NCBI GenBank assembly: GCA_025057575.1
Contig: JANXBO010000023.1
Location: 1 to 37,025 of the forward strand
Reading direction: 5' to 3'
Source: Candidatus Caldisaccharidevorator malaysiensis
Lineage (GTDB): Bacteria > Armatimonadota > Fervidibacteria > Fervidibacterales > Fervidibacteraceae
DNA length: 37,025 bases
The position numbers were made by a program, and so were the translations under genes. A model generated the notes under the pieces. The model searched no databases and was not told the DNA's origin. It was given only the letters and a program-made list of their open reading frames with translations. Shown here in pieces: positions 16,910 through 24,210 of the stretch (its first letter is position 1; each line of letters begins with the position of its first letter).

Positions 16910-17928
16910 ACCAAACACCGACCCGTCAGCTGAAGGACAATCTGATAAATGTCCATACCGACCGGACAGAAGAGGGAGCACCGTCCGCAGCCGACGCACA
17001 TATTCTGTTGGAAGGTTTGAAGGAAATAAGCAAACTTGTGGAGCACCCTCTGACGGTATCGGGACGGTTGATCGGGTCTTGGGTTGTGACCGGAGGCGTG
17101 GAGAGTGAACAAGGGAAAGGCACAGCAGTCCCAGTTACGGCATCGGATCCCCGAATAGGCGTCGGACTCGTCCACAATGTCAAAGCAGTGGCAGGTCGGG
17201 CAGAGGTAGGCGCAGATCCCGCAGCCCAAACAGGTCCTGCCGACCTCTTGCCACAGGTCGCTCTCAAAAAGACCTTGCAGTTTCTGCCCGACATTGGTCA
17301 AAGGTTCCTTTCTTTCCATAAAGGGGAGGGGCGATGGCAGCTGGTCCGGTTCGGGACCCTCGCCCGGCTCAAACAGGTCGGGGCTGACTTGAACTAACCG
17401 ATCTCCCTTTTCGCTGACCCCATAGACCAGGAACCGATCATCCTCTTCCCATAGGAACAGATCAGAGCCCTCAAGGGATGTAGGGGAAAGACCAACAGCA
17501 GGGCAGAAGCAGGAGGGAACTGCCTGGCGGCAACCCAAAGTCACGATCGTCAGGTGGGACCTTCTCAACTGATAGAAACCGTCGGGCGGGTCGGAAAGGA
17601 AAACAGTGTCAAGGATCTTTATCGCAGCGGCGTCGCAGGGGCGAAGGAAAAGACCGACTTGGTCGTTCACCAACACCTCTTCTTCCCGCAAGTTTACCTT
17701 GCCCCCTTCAAATTGATAGGAGAAAAGGACTTGGTGGGGTGGAAAGAGCCACTCTTTGAAGGGGAAGGGGCAGGGTCCGGGGCGCACCGCAATCGCTGAC
17801 GGATCGTCAATGGGTCGGAACCGAAGGAGCCCGTCCGCCTCGCAAGGAGCCAGAACCTCCTTGCCGGCTGCCCGCAACGCAGCCATCCAATCGCCCACAC
17901 GCTTTTTCTGCAAGGTCCAAATCTTCAT
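16906..17928 (-). CDS. 4Fe-4S dicluster protein of the FlxB/C, AsrA, sulfhydrogenase-beta type
   Basis: 340 residues. A large N-terminal domain (about 1-225) without cluster motifs but with RPCDAAAIKILD, then two 4Fe-4S sites: C233-C243 (followed by CHCFDIVDE) and C311-C321. This layout is that of the AsrA/HydB family, which bridges the FAD subunit to the rest of the complex. Its start overlaps the stop of the MvhD fusion by four bases (ATGA) and its own stop overlaps the FlxA-like start, so all three are made in step. Exact naming as FlxB or FlxC is uncertain. Confidence 0.84.
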   Translation of the reverse strand: MKIWTLQKKRVGDWMAALRAAGKEVLAPCEADGLLRFRPIDDPSAIAVRPGPCPFPFKEWLFPPHQVLFSYQFEGGKVNLREEEVLVNDQVGLFLRPCDAAAIKILDTVFLSDPPDGFYQLRRSHLTIVTLGCRQAVPSCFCPAVGLSPTSLEGSDLFLWEEDDRFLVYGVSEKGDRLVQVSPDLFEPGEGPEPDQLPSPLPFMERKEPLTNVGQKLQGLFESDLWQEVGRTCLGCGICAYLCPTCHCFDIVDESDAYSGIRCRNWDCCAFPLFTLHASGHNPRPDQPSRYRQRVLHKFAYFLQTFQQNMCVGCGRCSLFCPVGMDIYQIVLQLTGRCLV

Positions 17929-19313
17929 AGGATAAACTCCCCCGGATCATTGGGTCGGTAGGTCGCCAGTGGTGGGGGAACGGAAGGATCCTTCCCTGGC
18001 TCGTAGCCGAACCGCTTGGCGACCTCAAGAGACAATCGGCGATTGATCAGGTCCAGCCGAATGCCGACAGGACAGACACGGGTGCATTCGTCGCAGCCGA
18101 TGCAGCGCCCTGCCAAATGGAGGGCTCGGAAGAGGTTCCAAGAGACATTGCCCTTCAGATGGGGACTGGTTGGTATCCACTGGGGTCGGTTTTTGTCGGC
18201 GATGCAGGGTTGGCAGTAGCAGAGGGGGCAGACCGCCCGACAGGCATAGCAGCGGATGCAACGGGAAAATTGGTTCATCCAGAAGTTCCACCGCTCAGCA
18301 GGCGCCCACTTTTCTATCGTTTGAATCTCCCAATCCCTGGGATCGGCTCCTGCGGTGCTTTTGGGTTCCGATGAGCCGACGATATGGTCGGCGATAGGAC
18401 CGATCCTCTGATCACAGGAAAGGCATTTGTCCGCCCAACGCCCGTTCACCTTAACCCCCGGACAGGAGACGGCGATCGCCCGAAAGTCCTCTCTTTTCAC
18501 CTGGTCTTCCTGAAGCAGACCGACCAGGCTCTTGGAATCGCAGGCTTTGACGACAACACCCAGGGGGCGAAGGGAACGGAAGGATGGGGAGGTTAAGTAG
18601 ACCGTCAAGTTCTGCACGCAGTGTTCATTGAAAATGAGTTGGTTTGCTTCGGTGGCGTTGGTGATGACGATCGGCGTCGCCTGTTGAAGAGAACCCTTTC
18701 CATAACCCAAAACAGCCTTCACTTGACCGGTCGCCAGGAGACCCTCAGCCAGTTGGCGAAGTTGACTCTCTACCGCCTGGTAATCATCAGGTTTGACCTG
18801 TGACAAGGGCTCCTGAGGCATCGGTGCCACAGAGCGACCATTGAGGGAGGGAGGCGGTCCTGACAAAGTTCCCCAGGGGACCCTTGCCGGACCCAGTTTC
18901 CTCAAGGCTTCCACTCGGCTGTTGACGACTTCCACCCACTTGCCCGCTTCCGTGGCGCTCACCCAGGAGAAGGACAGCCGCTCGGGCTCCAACCCCAAGA
19001 AGTCCATCAGCGCTTTAAAGATGGCGAAACGGCGTCGGGCTAATAGGTTTCCGCTCACATAATGGCAGTCGCCCGGATGGCAGCCCGAAACCAAAACGCC
19101 GTCGGCACCCTGTTCAAATGCCCGAACGATGAAGTGAGGGTCTATTCGTCCGGTGCACGGGAAGCGGATGATCCGGACGCAAGGCGAATAGAGCATCCGT
19201 CTGGTCCCCGCCGCATCAGCACCGGCATAGGTGCACCAGTTACAGACGAAGGCGATTAGTTTGGGTTCCCACCCTTTCTCGGTTCGCTCAGAGTCGGTCC
19301 TGACGGCAGCCAT
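17925..19313 (-). CDS. MvhD/FlxD-type subunit fused to a 4Fe-4S dicluster domain
   Basis: 462 residues. Residues 1-140 are MvhD-like (CNWCTYAGAD, FPCTGRID, GCHPGDCHY; C24, C27, C53, C78, C83), the small 2Fe-2S subunit that docks on HdrA and feeds it electrons. A Pro-rich linker (about 141-172) leads to a second half similar in style to the neighbouring FlxB-like protein, with ACDSKSL and 4Fe-4S sites C352-C362 and C404-C414. MvhD is usually separate, so the fusion ties the Flx module to HdrA physically. An AAGGAGGG site lies 13 bases before ATG 19313, rather far. Gap to hdrA is 19 bases. Confidence 0.87.
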   Translation of the reverse strand: MAAVRTDSERTEKGWEPKLIAFVCNWCTYAGADAAGTRRMLYSPCVRIIRFPCTGRIDPHFIVRAFEQGADGVLVSGCHPGDCHYVSGNLLARRRFAIFKALMDFLGLEPERLSFSWVSATEAGKWVEVVNSRVEALRKLGPARVPWGTLSGPPPSLNGRSVAPMPQEPLSQVKPDDYQAVESQLRQLAEGLLATGQVKAVLGYGKGSLQQATPIVITNATEANQLIFNEHCVQNLTVYLTSPSFRSLRPLGVVVKACDSKSLVGLLQEDQVKREDFRAIAVSCPGVKVNGRWADKCLSCDQRIGPIADHIVGSSEPKSTAGADPRDWEIQTIEKWAPAERWNFWMNQFSRCIRCYACRAVCPLCYCQPCIADKNRPQWIPTSPHLKGNVSWNLFRALHLAGRCIGCDECTRVCPVGIRLDLINRRLSLEVAKRFGYEPGKDPSVPPPLATYRPNDPGEFIL

Positions 19314-19332
19314 TGGAGAACGAAAACCCTCC

Positions 19333-21312
19333 TTACACGGTCACCGCGGCAAGGGAGGCAAAAATCTGCTCTTCGCTGAACCCCGCCAAGTCCATTGACT
19401 TGTTCCGGCAGGCGACGACGCACGCTCCGCAACCGTTGCAGACACCGGTGTTGACAGTGGAGACGACCTTCAAAAGGTTCCCTGCCCGGTCCCGTATCTC
19501 CTTCCGTTCAATCGCCCCGTAGGGGCAGACCTTTTGACACTCAAAGCAGCCGACGCAGGTGAACTCGTTGACGCTTGCCACTGTCGGCTCTCGTTCCAGG
19601 GTCTTCTGAGCGACCAGGGCGAGCGCCTTGCCAGCGGCAGCACTCGCTTGAGCGACGGTGTCGGGGATGTCTTTAGGCGCCTGAGCCACCCCAGCGAGGA
19701 AGATGCCGGCACTCAGCGTCTCCACCGGTCGCAGTTTGGGATGGGCTTCCTGACCGAAGCCGTATCGGTCTACCGCCAGGCGGAGTTTTTGGACCAGGTC
19801 GCTGCTGTTGGCACCCACCATCGCCGTCGCCAACACCACCAAATCAGCAGCCACCTCCAGCCTCTGACCGCTGAGGGTGTCCACACCCTGAACCATCAGT
19901 TTCCCGTTCAGACCGTAAACTTTGGAGACGGCACCACGGATGTAGGTAATCCGTTCCTGTTCCATCACCCGCTGGATGAATTCCTCGTATCCTTTGCCCC
20001 CTGCCCGAATGTCCATATAGAAGATGAACGCCTTCCCCTCAGGGACCTTGTGCTTGTAAAGGAGGGCGTGTTTGGCGGTATACATACAGCAGATTCGGGA
20101 GCAGTAAGGCACTCCATTGGCAGGATTGCGAGAGCCGACGCACTGGATGAAGACGACGGTCTTGGGGACTTTGTGGTCCGACGGTCGGACCACTTCCCCA
20201 CCGGTCGGTCCCGATGCGGAGAGAAGCCGCTCAAACTCCAGTCCGTCCATCACATCGGGGTAAAGTCCATAGCCCAATTCCTTGACATAGTCGGCGTTCA
20301 ACAGTTCGTAACCGGTGGCGACGATGATGGCACCCACTTTTCTTTCAATGATCTTTGGTCTATCGTTGAAGTTGATCGCTTTGGGACCGCAGGCTTGATA
20401 ACAGCGTTCGCAGGCGAGGGGAAAGAGTTTTGGTCCGTTCAGGCAGGCTTGCGGGTCAAGGGTGTAAACGGGTGGGACCGCCTGGGGAAAGGGAATGTAG
20501 ATCGCCTTTCGCCAGGAAAGGTTTCGGTCAAATTCGTTGGGGACGGCGGAAGGGCAGGCTGGAGCGCAGTCTCCGCAGCCGGTGCACAGGTCCTCGTCTA
20601 CATAGCGGGGCTTCTTCTTGATCGTTACCTGAAAGTTTCCGACGAAGCCCTTCACATCTTCCACTTCTGAGTAAGTCAACAGTTCAATGTTGGGATGCTG
20701 GCGGACGCTGACCATCTTAGGGGTCAGGATGCACTGGGCGCAGTCAAGGGTCGGGAAAGTCTCCGAGAGCCTTGCCATATTGCCGCCGATGGACGGTTGT
20801 CTTTCCACCAAGGTCACCGGCACCCCACCGTCGGCGATGTCCAACGCTGCCTGTATTCCCGCAATCCCGCCTCCGATCACTAAGACCCTTGGCGTGATCG
20901 GCACGGGGATCGGTCGCAACGGGCGGTTGCGCCGAACTTTTTCCACGATGTAGCGCAGATGCTCGTAAGCCTTTTGCGTTGCCTTTTCCCGATCGGTATG
21001 GACCCAAGAGCACTGCTCCCGAATATTCGCCATCTCGCAAAGATAAGGGTTGAGCCCCGCCTCTTGACACGCCTTCCGAAAAGTCAACTCGTGAAGTTGA
21101 GGGGAACAGGCAGCGACGACGACACCAGTCAGTTTCTTCTGCTGAATGGCGTCCCGAACCTTCTTTTGCCCGGGCTCGGAGCACATATAGATGTAGTCCT
21201 CCGAGTGGACGACCCCGGGGATTTGAGCCGCTTTTTGAGCCAGTTCCTTTACCCTGACGGTGCGGGCGATATTCTCACCGCAATGACAGACGAAGACACC
21301 GATCCGTGCCAT
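19333..21312 (-). CDS. hdrA: Heterodisulfide reductase subunit A-like flavin bifurcation subunit
   Basis: 659 residues, the full length of methanogen-type HdrA. FAD binds at GGGIAG (147-152). Cysteine sets visible: C243-C253 (inserted ferredoxin domain), C290/C301/C304/C308, C586-C596 and C625-C635, plus N-terminal CHCGEN. HdrA carries the flavin at which electrons from the MvhD side split between ferredoxin and HdrBC. All motifs expected for a bifurcating subunit appear intact. ATG 21312 overlaps the korA stop as TGATG, so HdrA is translated in step with KorA; a direct ferredoxin exchange between HdrA and KOR is suggested by this placement. Confidence 0.93.
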   Translation of the reverse strand: MARIGVFVCHCGENIARTVRVKELAQKAAQIPGVVHSEDYIYMCSEPGQKKVRDAIQQKKLTGVVVAACSPQLHELTFRKACQEAGLNPYLCEMANIREQCSWVHTDREKATQKAYEHLRYIVEKVRRNRPLRPIPVPITPRVLVIGGGIAGIQAALDIADGGVPVTLVERQPSIGGNMARLSETFPTLDCAQCILTPKMVSVRQHPNIELLTYSEVEDVKGFVGNFQVTIKKKPRYVDEDLCTGCGDCAPACPSAVPNEFDRNLSWRKAIYIPFPQAVPPVYTLDPQACLNGPKLFPLACERCYQACGPKAINFNDRPKIIERKVGAIIVATGYELLNADYVKELGYGLYPDVMDGLEFERLLSASGPTGGEVVRPSDHKVPKTVVFIQCVGSRNPANGVPYCSRICCMYTAKHALLYKHKVPEGKAFIFYMDIRAGGKGYEEFIQRVMEQERITYIRGAVSKVYGLNGKLMVQGVDTLSGQRLEVAADLVVLATAMVGANSSDLVQKLRLAVDRYGFGQEAHPKLRPVETLSAGIFLAGVAQAPKDIPDTVAQASAAAGKALALVAQKTLEREPTVASVNEFTCVGCFECQKVCPYGAIERKEIRDRAGNLLKVVSTVNTGVCNGCGACVVACRNKSMDLAGFSEEQIFASLAAVTV

Positions 21313-22556
21313 CAGTCTTCCCGTCCCTTGACCGGCTTTGCCGACAGCCAGGCGCTCGCCGCCTCAAAGGGATCGTAAGGTCTCCCCTCGGCGACCGCGA
21401 CAATGGCTTCCAGAATGGCTTCGGGCTCGTGCATCCGTCCCCCAGCGCACGGCACCAGAAGGACCCGACACTGCCCTGCCGCCGCCCGCTCCACTTCCAG
21501 CACCATTTGACCGTAGTTAATCTCCGGCACTACAAATCCTTTGATCTTTCCAGCAATCTCTCGGACCCGCTCCACAGGAAACGGCCAGGCGGTGATCAGT
21601 CGGAAAGAACCGACCTTAATCCCCTTCTCCTGGGCTTGGGCAATGGCTCTTGTCGCCACCCTCGCCGAAATCCCGTAAGAGAGGACGACCACTTCCGCCC
21701 CCTCTATATCTCTCTCTTTCCAGTCCAAGATCCTCTCCCGGTTCGCCTGAATCTTTTTGATCAGGCGGCGGACCAGCCGCTCTTGCGCCGTCCAGTGCAT
21801 TACCGGATAGCCTCTCTCGTCGTGGGTCAAACTCTCTACAAACACCCGATACCCGTCTCCCGCTTTCGGCATTGGCGGGATTAGTTCTTCATCCCAACTT
21901 TTGACCCGATATCGCTCGGGGGGCTCTGTGGGGGTCTTCCGGTTGACGATCGGGATCTGGTCGGCGGGCGGGATCACCACTTTCTCCGTCAGATGTCCCA
22001 CTTCGGCGTCCGTCATCACCAAGACCGGGGTTCGAAACTCCTCGGCAAGGTTGAACGCCCGGACGGTCAGGTCAAAACATTCCTGAGCGGACCAGGGGAC
22101 CAAAGCAATGATCTCGTAGGGACCGTGGGAACCCCACCGAGCCTGCATCATATCCCCCTGTCCCACCAAAGTCGGCAGACCCGTTGACGGACCTGCCCGC
22201 TGAACATTGACGATGACGGTCGGGGTCTCTGTGATAATCCCTAACCCCAGGTTTTCCATCATTAGGGAAAACCCGGGACCTGAGGTGGAGGTCATACTTT
22301 TTGCTCCCGCCCAGGAGGCTCCCAAAATCGCCGCTATGGATGCAATCTCGTCCTCCATCTGAATGTAAAGACCCCCCACTTCGGGCAGCCGCTCGGCCAT
22401 CCGTTCGGCGACTTCCGTTGCGGGGGTAATGGGGTAGCCGGCGAAGAACCGACAGCCCGCTGCCAAAGCACCCTCGGCACAGGCGTGATCCCCCAGCATA
22501 AAATGCTCTCCCGTCAGAATTGCTGGTCTCCTCTTTCGGACCGTGGTCGCCACCAC
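21312..22556 (-). CDS. korA: 2-oxoacid:ferredoxin oxidoreductase alpha subunit (KorA type)
   Basis: 414 residues, GTG start directly after the korD stop. Key blocks: GYPITPATEVAE (thiamine-enzyme alpha domain), QMEDEIASI, TSTSGPGFSLM, and the C-terminal LSYGISARV transketolase-like domain with the usual VPEINYGQM. Subunit alpha holds the substrate and CoA-side residues of the enzyme that converts a 2-oxoacid, CoA and oxidised ferredoxin to acyl-CoA, CO2 and reduced ferredoxin, or the reverse. No fused gamma domain, so the four-subunit form. Followed by hdrA with a one-base overlap. Confidence 0.92.
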   Translation of the reverse strand: MVATTVRKRRPAILTGEHFMLGDHACAEGALAAGCRFFAGYPITPATEVAERMAERLPEVGGLYIQMEDEIASIAAILGASWAGAKSMTSTSGPGFSLMMENLGLGIITETPTVIVNVQRAGPSTGLPTLVGQGDMMQARWGSHGPYEIIALVPWSAQECFDLTVRAFNLAEEFRTPVLVMTDAEVGHLTEKVVIPPADQIPIVNRKTPTEPPERYRVKSWDEELIPPMPKAGDGYRVFVESLTHDERGYPVMHWTAQERLVRRLIKKIQANRERILDWKERDIEGAEVVVLSYGISARVATRAIAQAQEKGIKVGSFRLITAWPFPVERVREIAGKIKGFVVPEINYGQMVLEVERAAAGQCRVLLVPCAGGRMHEPEAILEAIVAVAEGRPYDPFEAASAWLSAKPVKGRED

Positions 22557-22895
22557 TTACGAGACCTCCTTAGAAGAAACCAAAAGCCGCCCCGTCTCTT
22601 CCATTTCCCTGGCTCTTTGAAAACCCCGACCCGTTAGGGGCACCGAGAAGATGGCAAATTCGGGGCAGACCAGCCAGCACAGATTGCAGCAGACGCAGGC
22701 TTCGGGCTTGGCGATTTCCGGCGGATGGTAGCCTTTAGAATTAAACCGACGGGACGCCACTAACACCGACTGAGGACAAAACTCAATGCAAAAAGCGCAG
22801 CCTTTGCACCGCTCTTCAATAATTCGGACCCGCCCTCTGGGTAAGGGTGGCAAGTCTACGATCGGTGTTCTTTTCTTTCTCACAGCCCTCCGCAC
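22557..22895 (-). CDS. korD: 2-oxoacid:ferredoxin oxidoreductase delta (ferredoxin) subunit, first gene of the redox operon
   Basis: 112 residues from GTG 22895. Two 4Fe-4S sites: C30-C40 (CKGCAFCIEFC) and C67-C77 (CVCCNLCWLVC), the two-cluster ferredoxin of KorABCD enzymes. The start is uncertain: GTG 22895 has no ribosome site, while GTG 22883 has GGAGGG immediately ahead but at short spacing. It is the 5' end of a run of thirteen same-strand genes down to 10606, and no gap in that run is longer than 26 bases. Confidence 0.87.
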   Translation of the reverse strand: MRRAVRKKRTPIVDLPPLPRGRVRIIEERCKGCAFCIEFCPQSVLVASRRFNSKGYHPPEIAKPEACVCCNLCWLVCPEFAIFSVPLTGRGFQRAREMEETGRLLVSSKEVS

Positions 22896-22994
22896 CGGTC
22901 TTTATACTGAGAGCGCACCGATGGGGTGCTGTCAGGAAAACCACTGTCAGGTTTGTCGGGATTGTCAGGATATTCACCGCTGAGGAGGTCTTCT
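22896..22994. promoter_or_regulatory. Divergent control region with an inverted repeat and 9-base tandem repeats
   Basis: This short region lies between the redox operon (reverse) and the lpxB-like gene (forward). GCACC at 22914-22918 and GGTGC at 22924-22928 form an inverted repeat around a five-base centre. A tandem series of three 9-base units (TGTCAGGTT, TGTCGGGAT, TGTCAGGAT) covers 22945-22971, and a further TGTCAGG begins at 22930. TATACT at 22903-22908 (forward), read as TATA-rich on the other strand, is a possible -10 but has no good -35 on either strand. Regulator binding sites are the likely meaning; a coding origin is unlikely because the lpxB ribosome site lies downstream. Confidence 0.4.
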
Positions 22995-24167
22995 GTGGGG
23001 CACTTTGTGTTCAGTGTCGGTGATGCGTCGGGTGACCTTTACGCATCAAGAATTACCCGAAAATTAAAATCTTTAAAACCTGATTGCCACATCAGCGGCA
23101 TTGGCGGTCTTTTAATGCAAAAAGAAGGTGCTCATCTTTGGGCGTTCACACCCCCCTTTGGCGCCTTTGGTCTCTTTTCCAGTCTGAAGGTGGCTCCTTA
23201 CCACTGGCTGCTCCTGAACAAGATGAAGCGGAGCCTTCTTGCCAACCCCCCCGATCTGTTTCTTCCGATAGACTTCGGCACTTTTAACCGACCACTCGTT
23301 CGTCTTTTAGGGCGATTAGGTAGAAAGGTCTTTTACTATGTTCCCCCCAGTTTCGTCGGCGAGTCGCCGGAGAAAGTCCATCGGCTGGTGAGCCCGTCGG
23401 TGGTGTTCAGCCCCATCTACTGGTGGCAGAAAGAGATATTGGAAAAAGCGAGGGCTCAGATCCGAGAGTTCGGTCATCCGTTGGTAGACATCCTTACCCC
23501 CTACTTAACCATCTCCCCAAAGGTGGCAAGGGATCGGCTCCAACTGCCTTCGGACCGACCGATTGTTGCTCTCTTGCCGGGCAGTCGCCGGACGACCGTT
23601 GCCGATCACGCTCGGGTCCTTTTCCGGTCCGCAGAAAAGGTCCATCACCTAACTGGTGCCCACTTTGCCGTCGCCCTTCCCGATGGCTGGCGTCGGGAAT
23701 GGATAGAGCCCCGCATCCGTCCATTTCTCCCTGCTGCTGCTTTTTCCCTTCATATCGGTCACTCTCATTGGGTCCTTCGGGCCAGCGATGTCGCCGTCTG
23801 CGCTGCCGGCACCGCAACTTTGGAAGCGGCTTATCTTGGGACTCCTTCTATTGCCTTTTTTCGCACCCACATCGCCAATCGCCTTCAACTCCATTGGCTC
23901 CGATTCAAGGGTCTTTCGGTGGATCGGTTAGGACCCTTCGCCCTGCCCAACCGGATCCTCCGCCAACAAGTAATGCCCGAACTGATCGGCTGGACCGCAA
24001 CGGAGGAAAATTTAATGGATTGCCTTTATCACCTGATCAAAGACCCTGATGCGCAGTCCCAGATGACCACCGACCTCATCAAAGTCAGGGACTCAATGGG
24101 GGAGCCAGGGGTGTTGGAGCGCGTTAGCCAATTTGTGTCGGAGTGGGCAGGGGAAAGGACAGTCTGA
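22995..24167 (+). CDS. Lipid-A-disaccharide synthase-like glycosyltransferase (divergent LpxB)
   Basis: 390 residues. GTG 22995 is chosen because GAGGAGG sits six bases upstream (22982-22988). LpxB joins UDP-diacylglucosamine to lipid X on the inner membrane face. Family blocks: SVGDASGDLYASR at the N-terminus, DLFLPIDFGTFNRPLVR, GHPLVDIL, ALLPGSR, and AGTATLEAAYLGTPSIAFFRT. The central YYVSPSVWAWRP-type motif is changed to YYVPPSFVGESPEKV, and the C-terminus is less conserved. It may make lipid A disaccharide or another glycolipid. It is followed by an MsbA-type exporter, which supports a lipid A or outer-membrane glycolipid pathway. Confidence 0.77.
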   Translation: MGHFVFSVGDASGDLYASRITRKLKSLKPDCHISGIGGLLMQKEGAHLWAFTPPFGAFGLFSSLKVAPYHWLLLNKMKRSLLANPPDLFLPIDFGTFNRPLVRLLGRLGRKVFYYVPPSFVGESPEKVHRLVSPSVVFSPIYWWQKEILEKARAQIREFGHPLVDILTPYLTISPKVARDRLQLPSDRPIVALLPGSRRTTVADHARVLFRSAEKVHHLTGAHFAVALPDGWRREWIEPRIRPFLPAAAFSLHIGHSHWVLRASDVAVCAAGTATLEAAYLGTPSIAFFRTHIANRLQLHWLRFKGLSVDRLGPFALPNRILRQQVMPELIGWTATEENLMDCLYHLIKDPDAQSQMTTDLIKVRDSMGEPGVLERVSQFVSEWAGERTV

Positions 24168-24210
24168 AAAAAAATGGCACACTGATAGTGGTCGGGGAAG
24201 ACCCTTGTCG

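Noticed and set aside
19534-20670. Long forward-strand open frame (378 codons) opposite hdrA
   Set aside because: Antisense shadow of hdrA; no ribosome site or recognisable protein pattern, and hdrA is unambiguous.
22901-22908. TATA-rich box as promoter for korD or the lpxB-like gene
   Set aside because: No acceptable -35 element at 16-18 bases on either strand, and on the reverse strand the leader would be too short for the ribosome site; kept only as a possibility in the regulatory entry.
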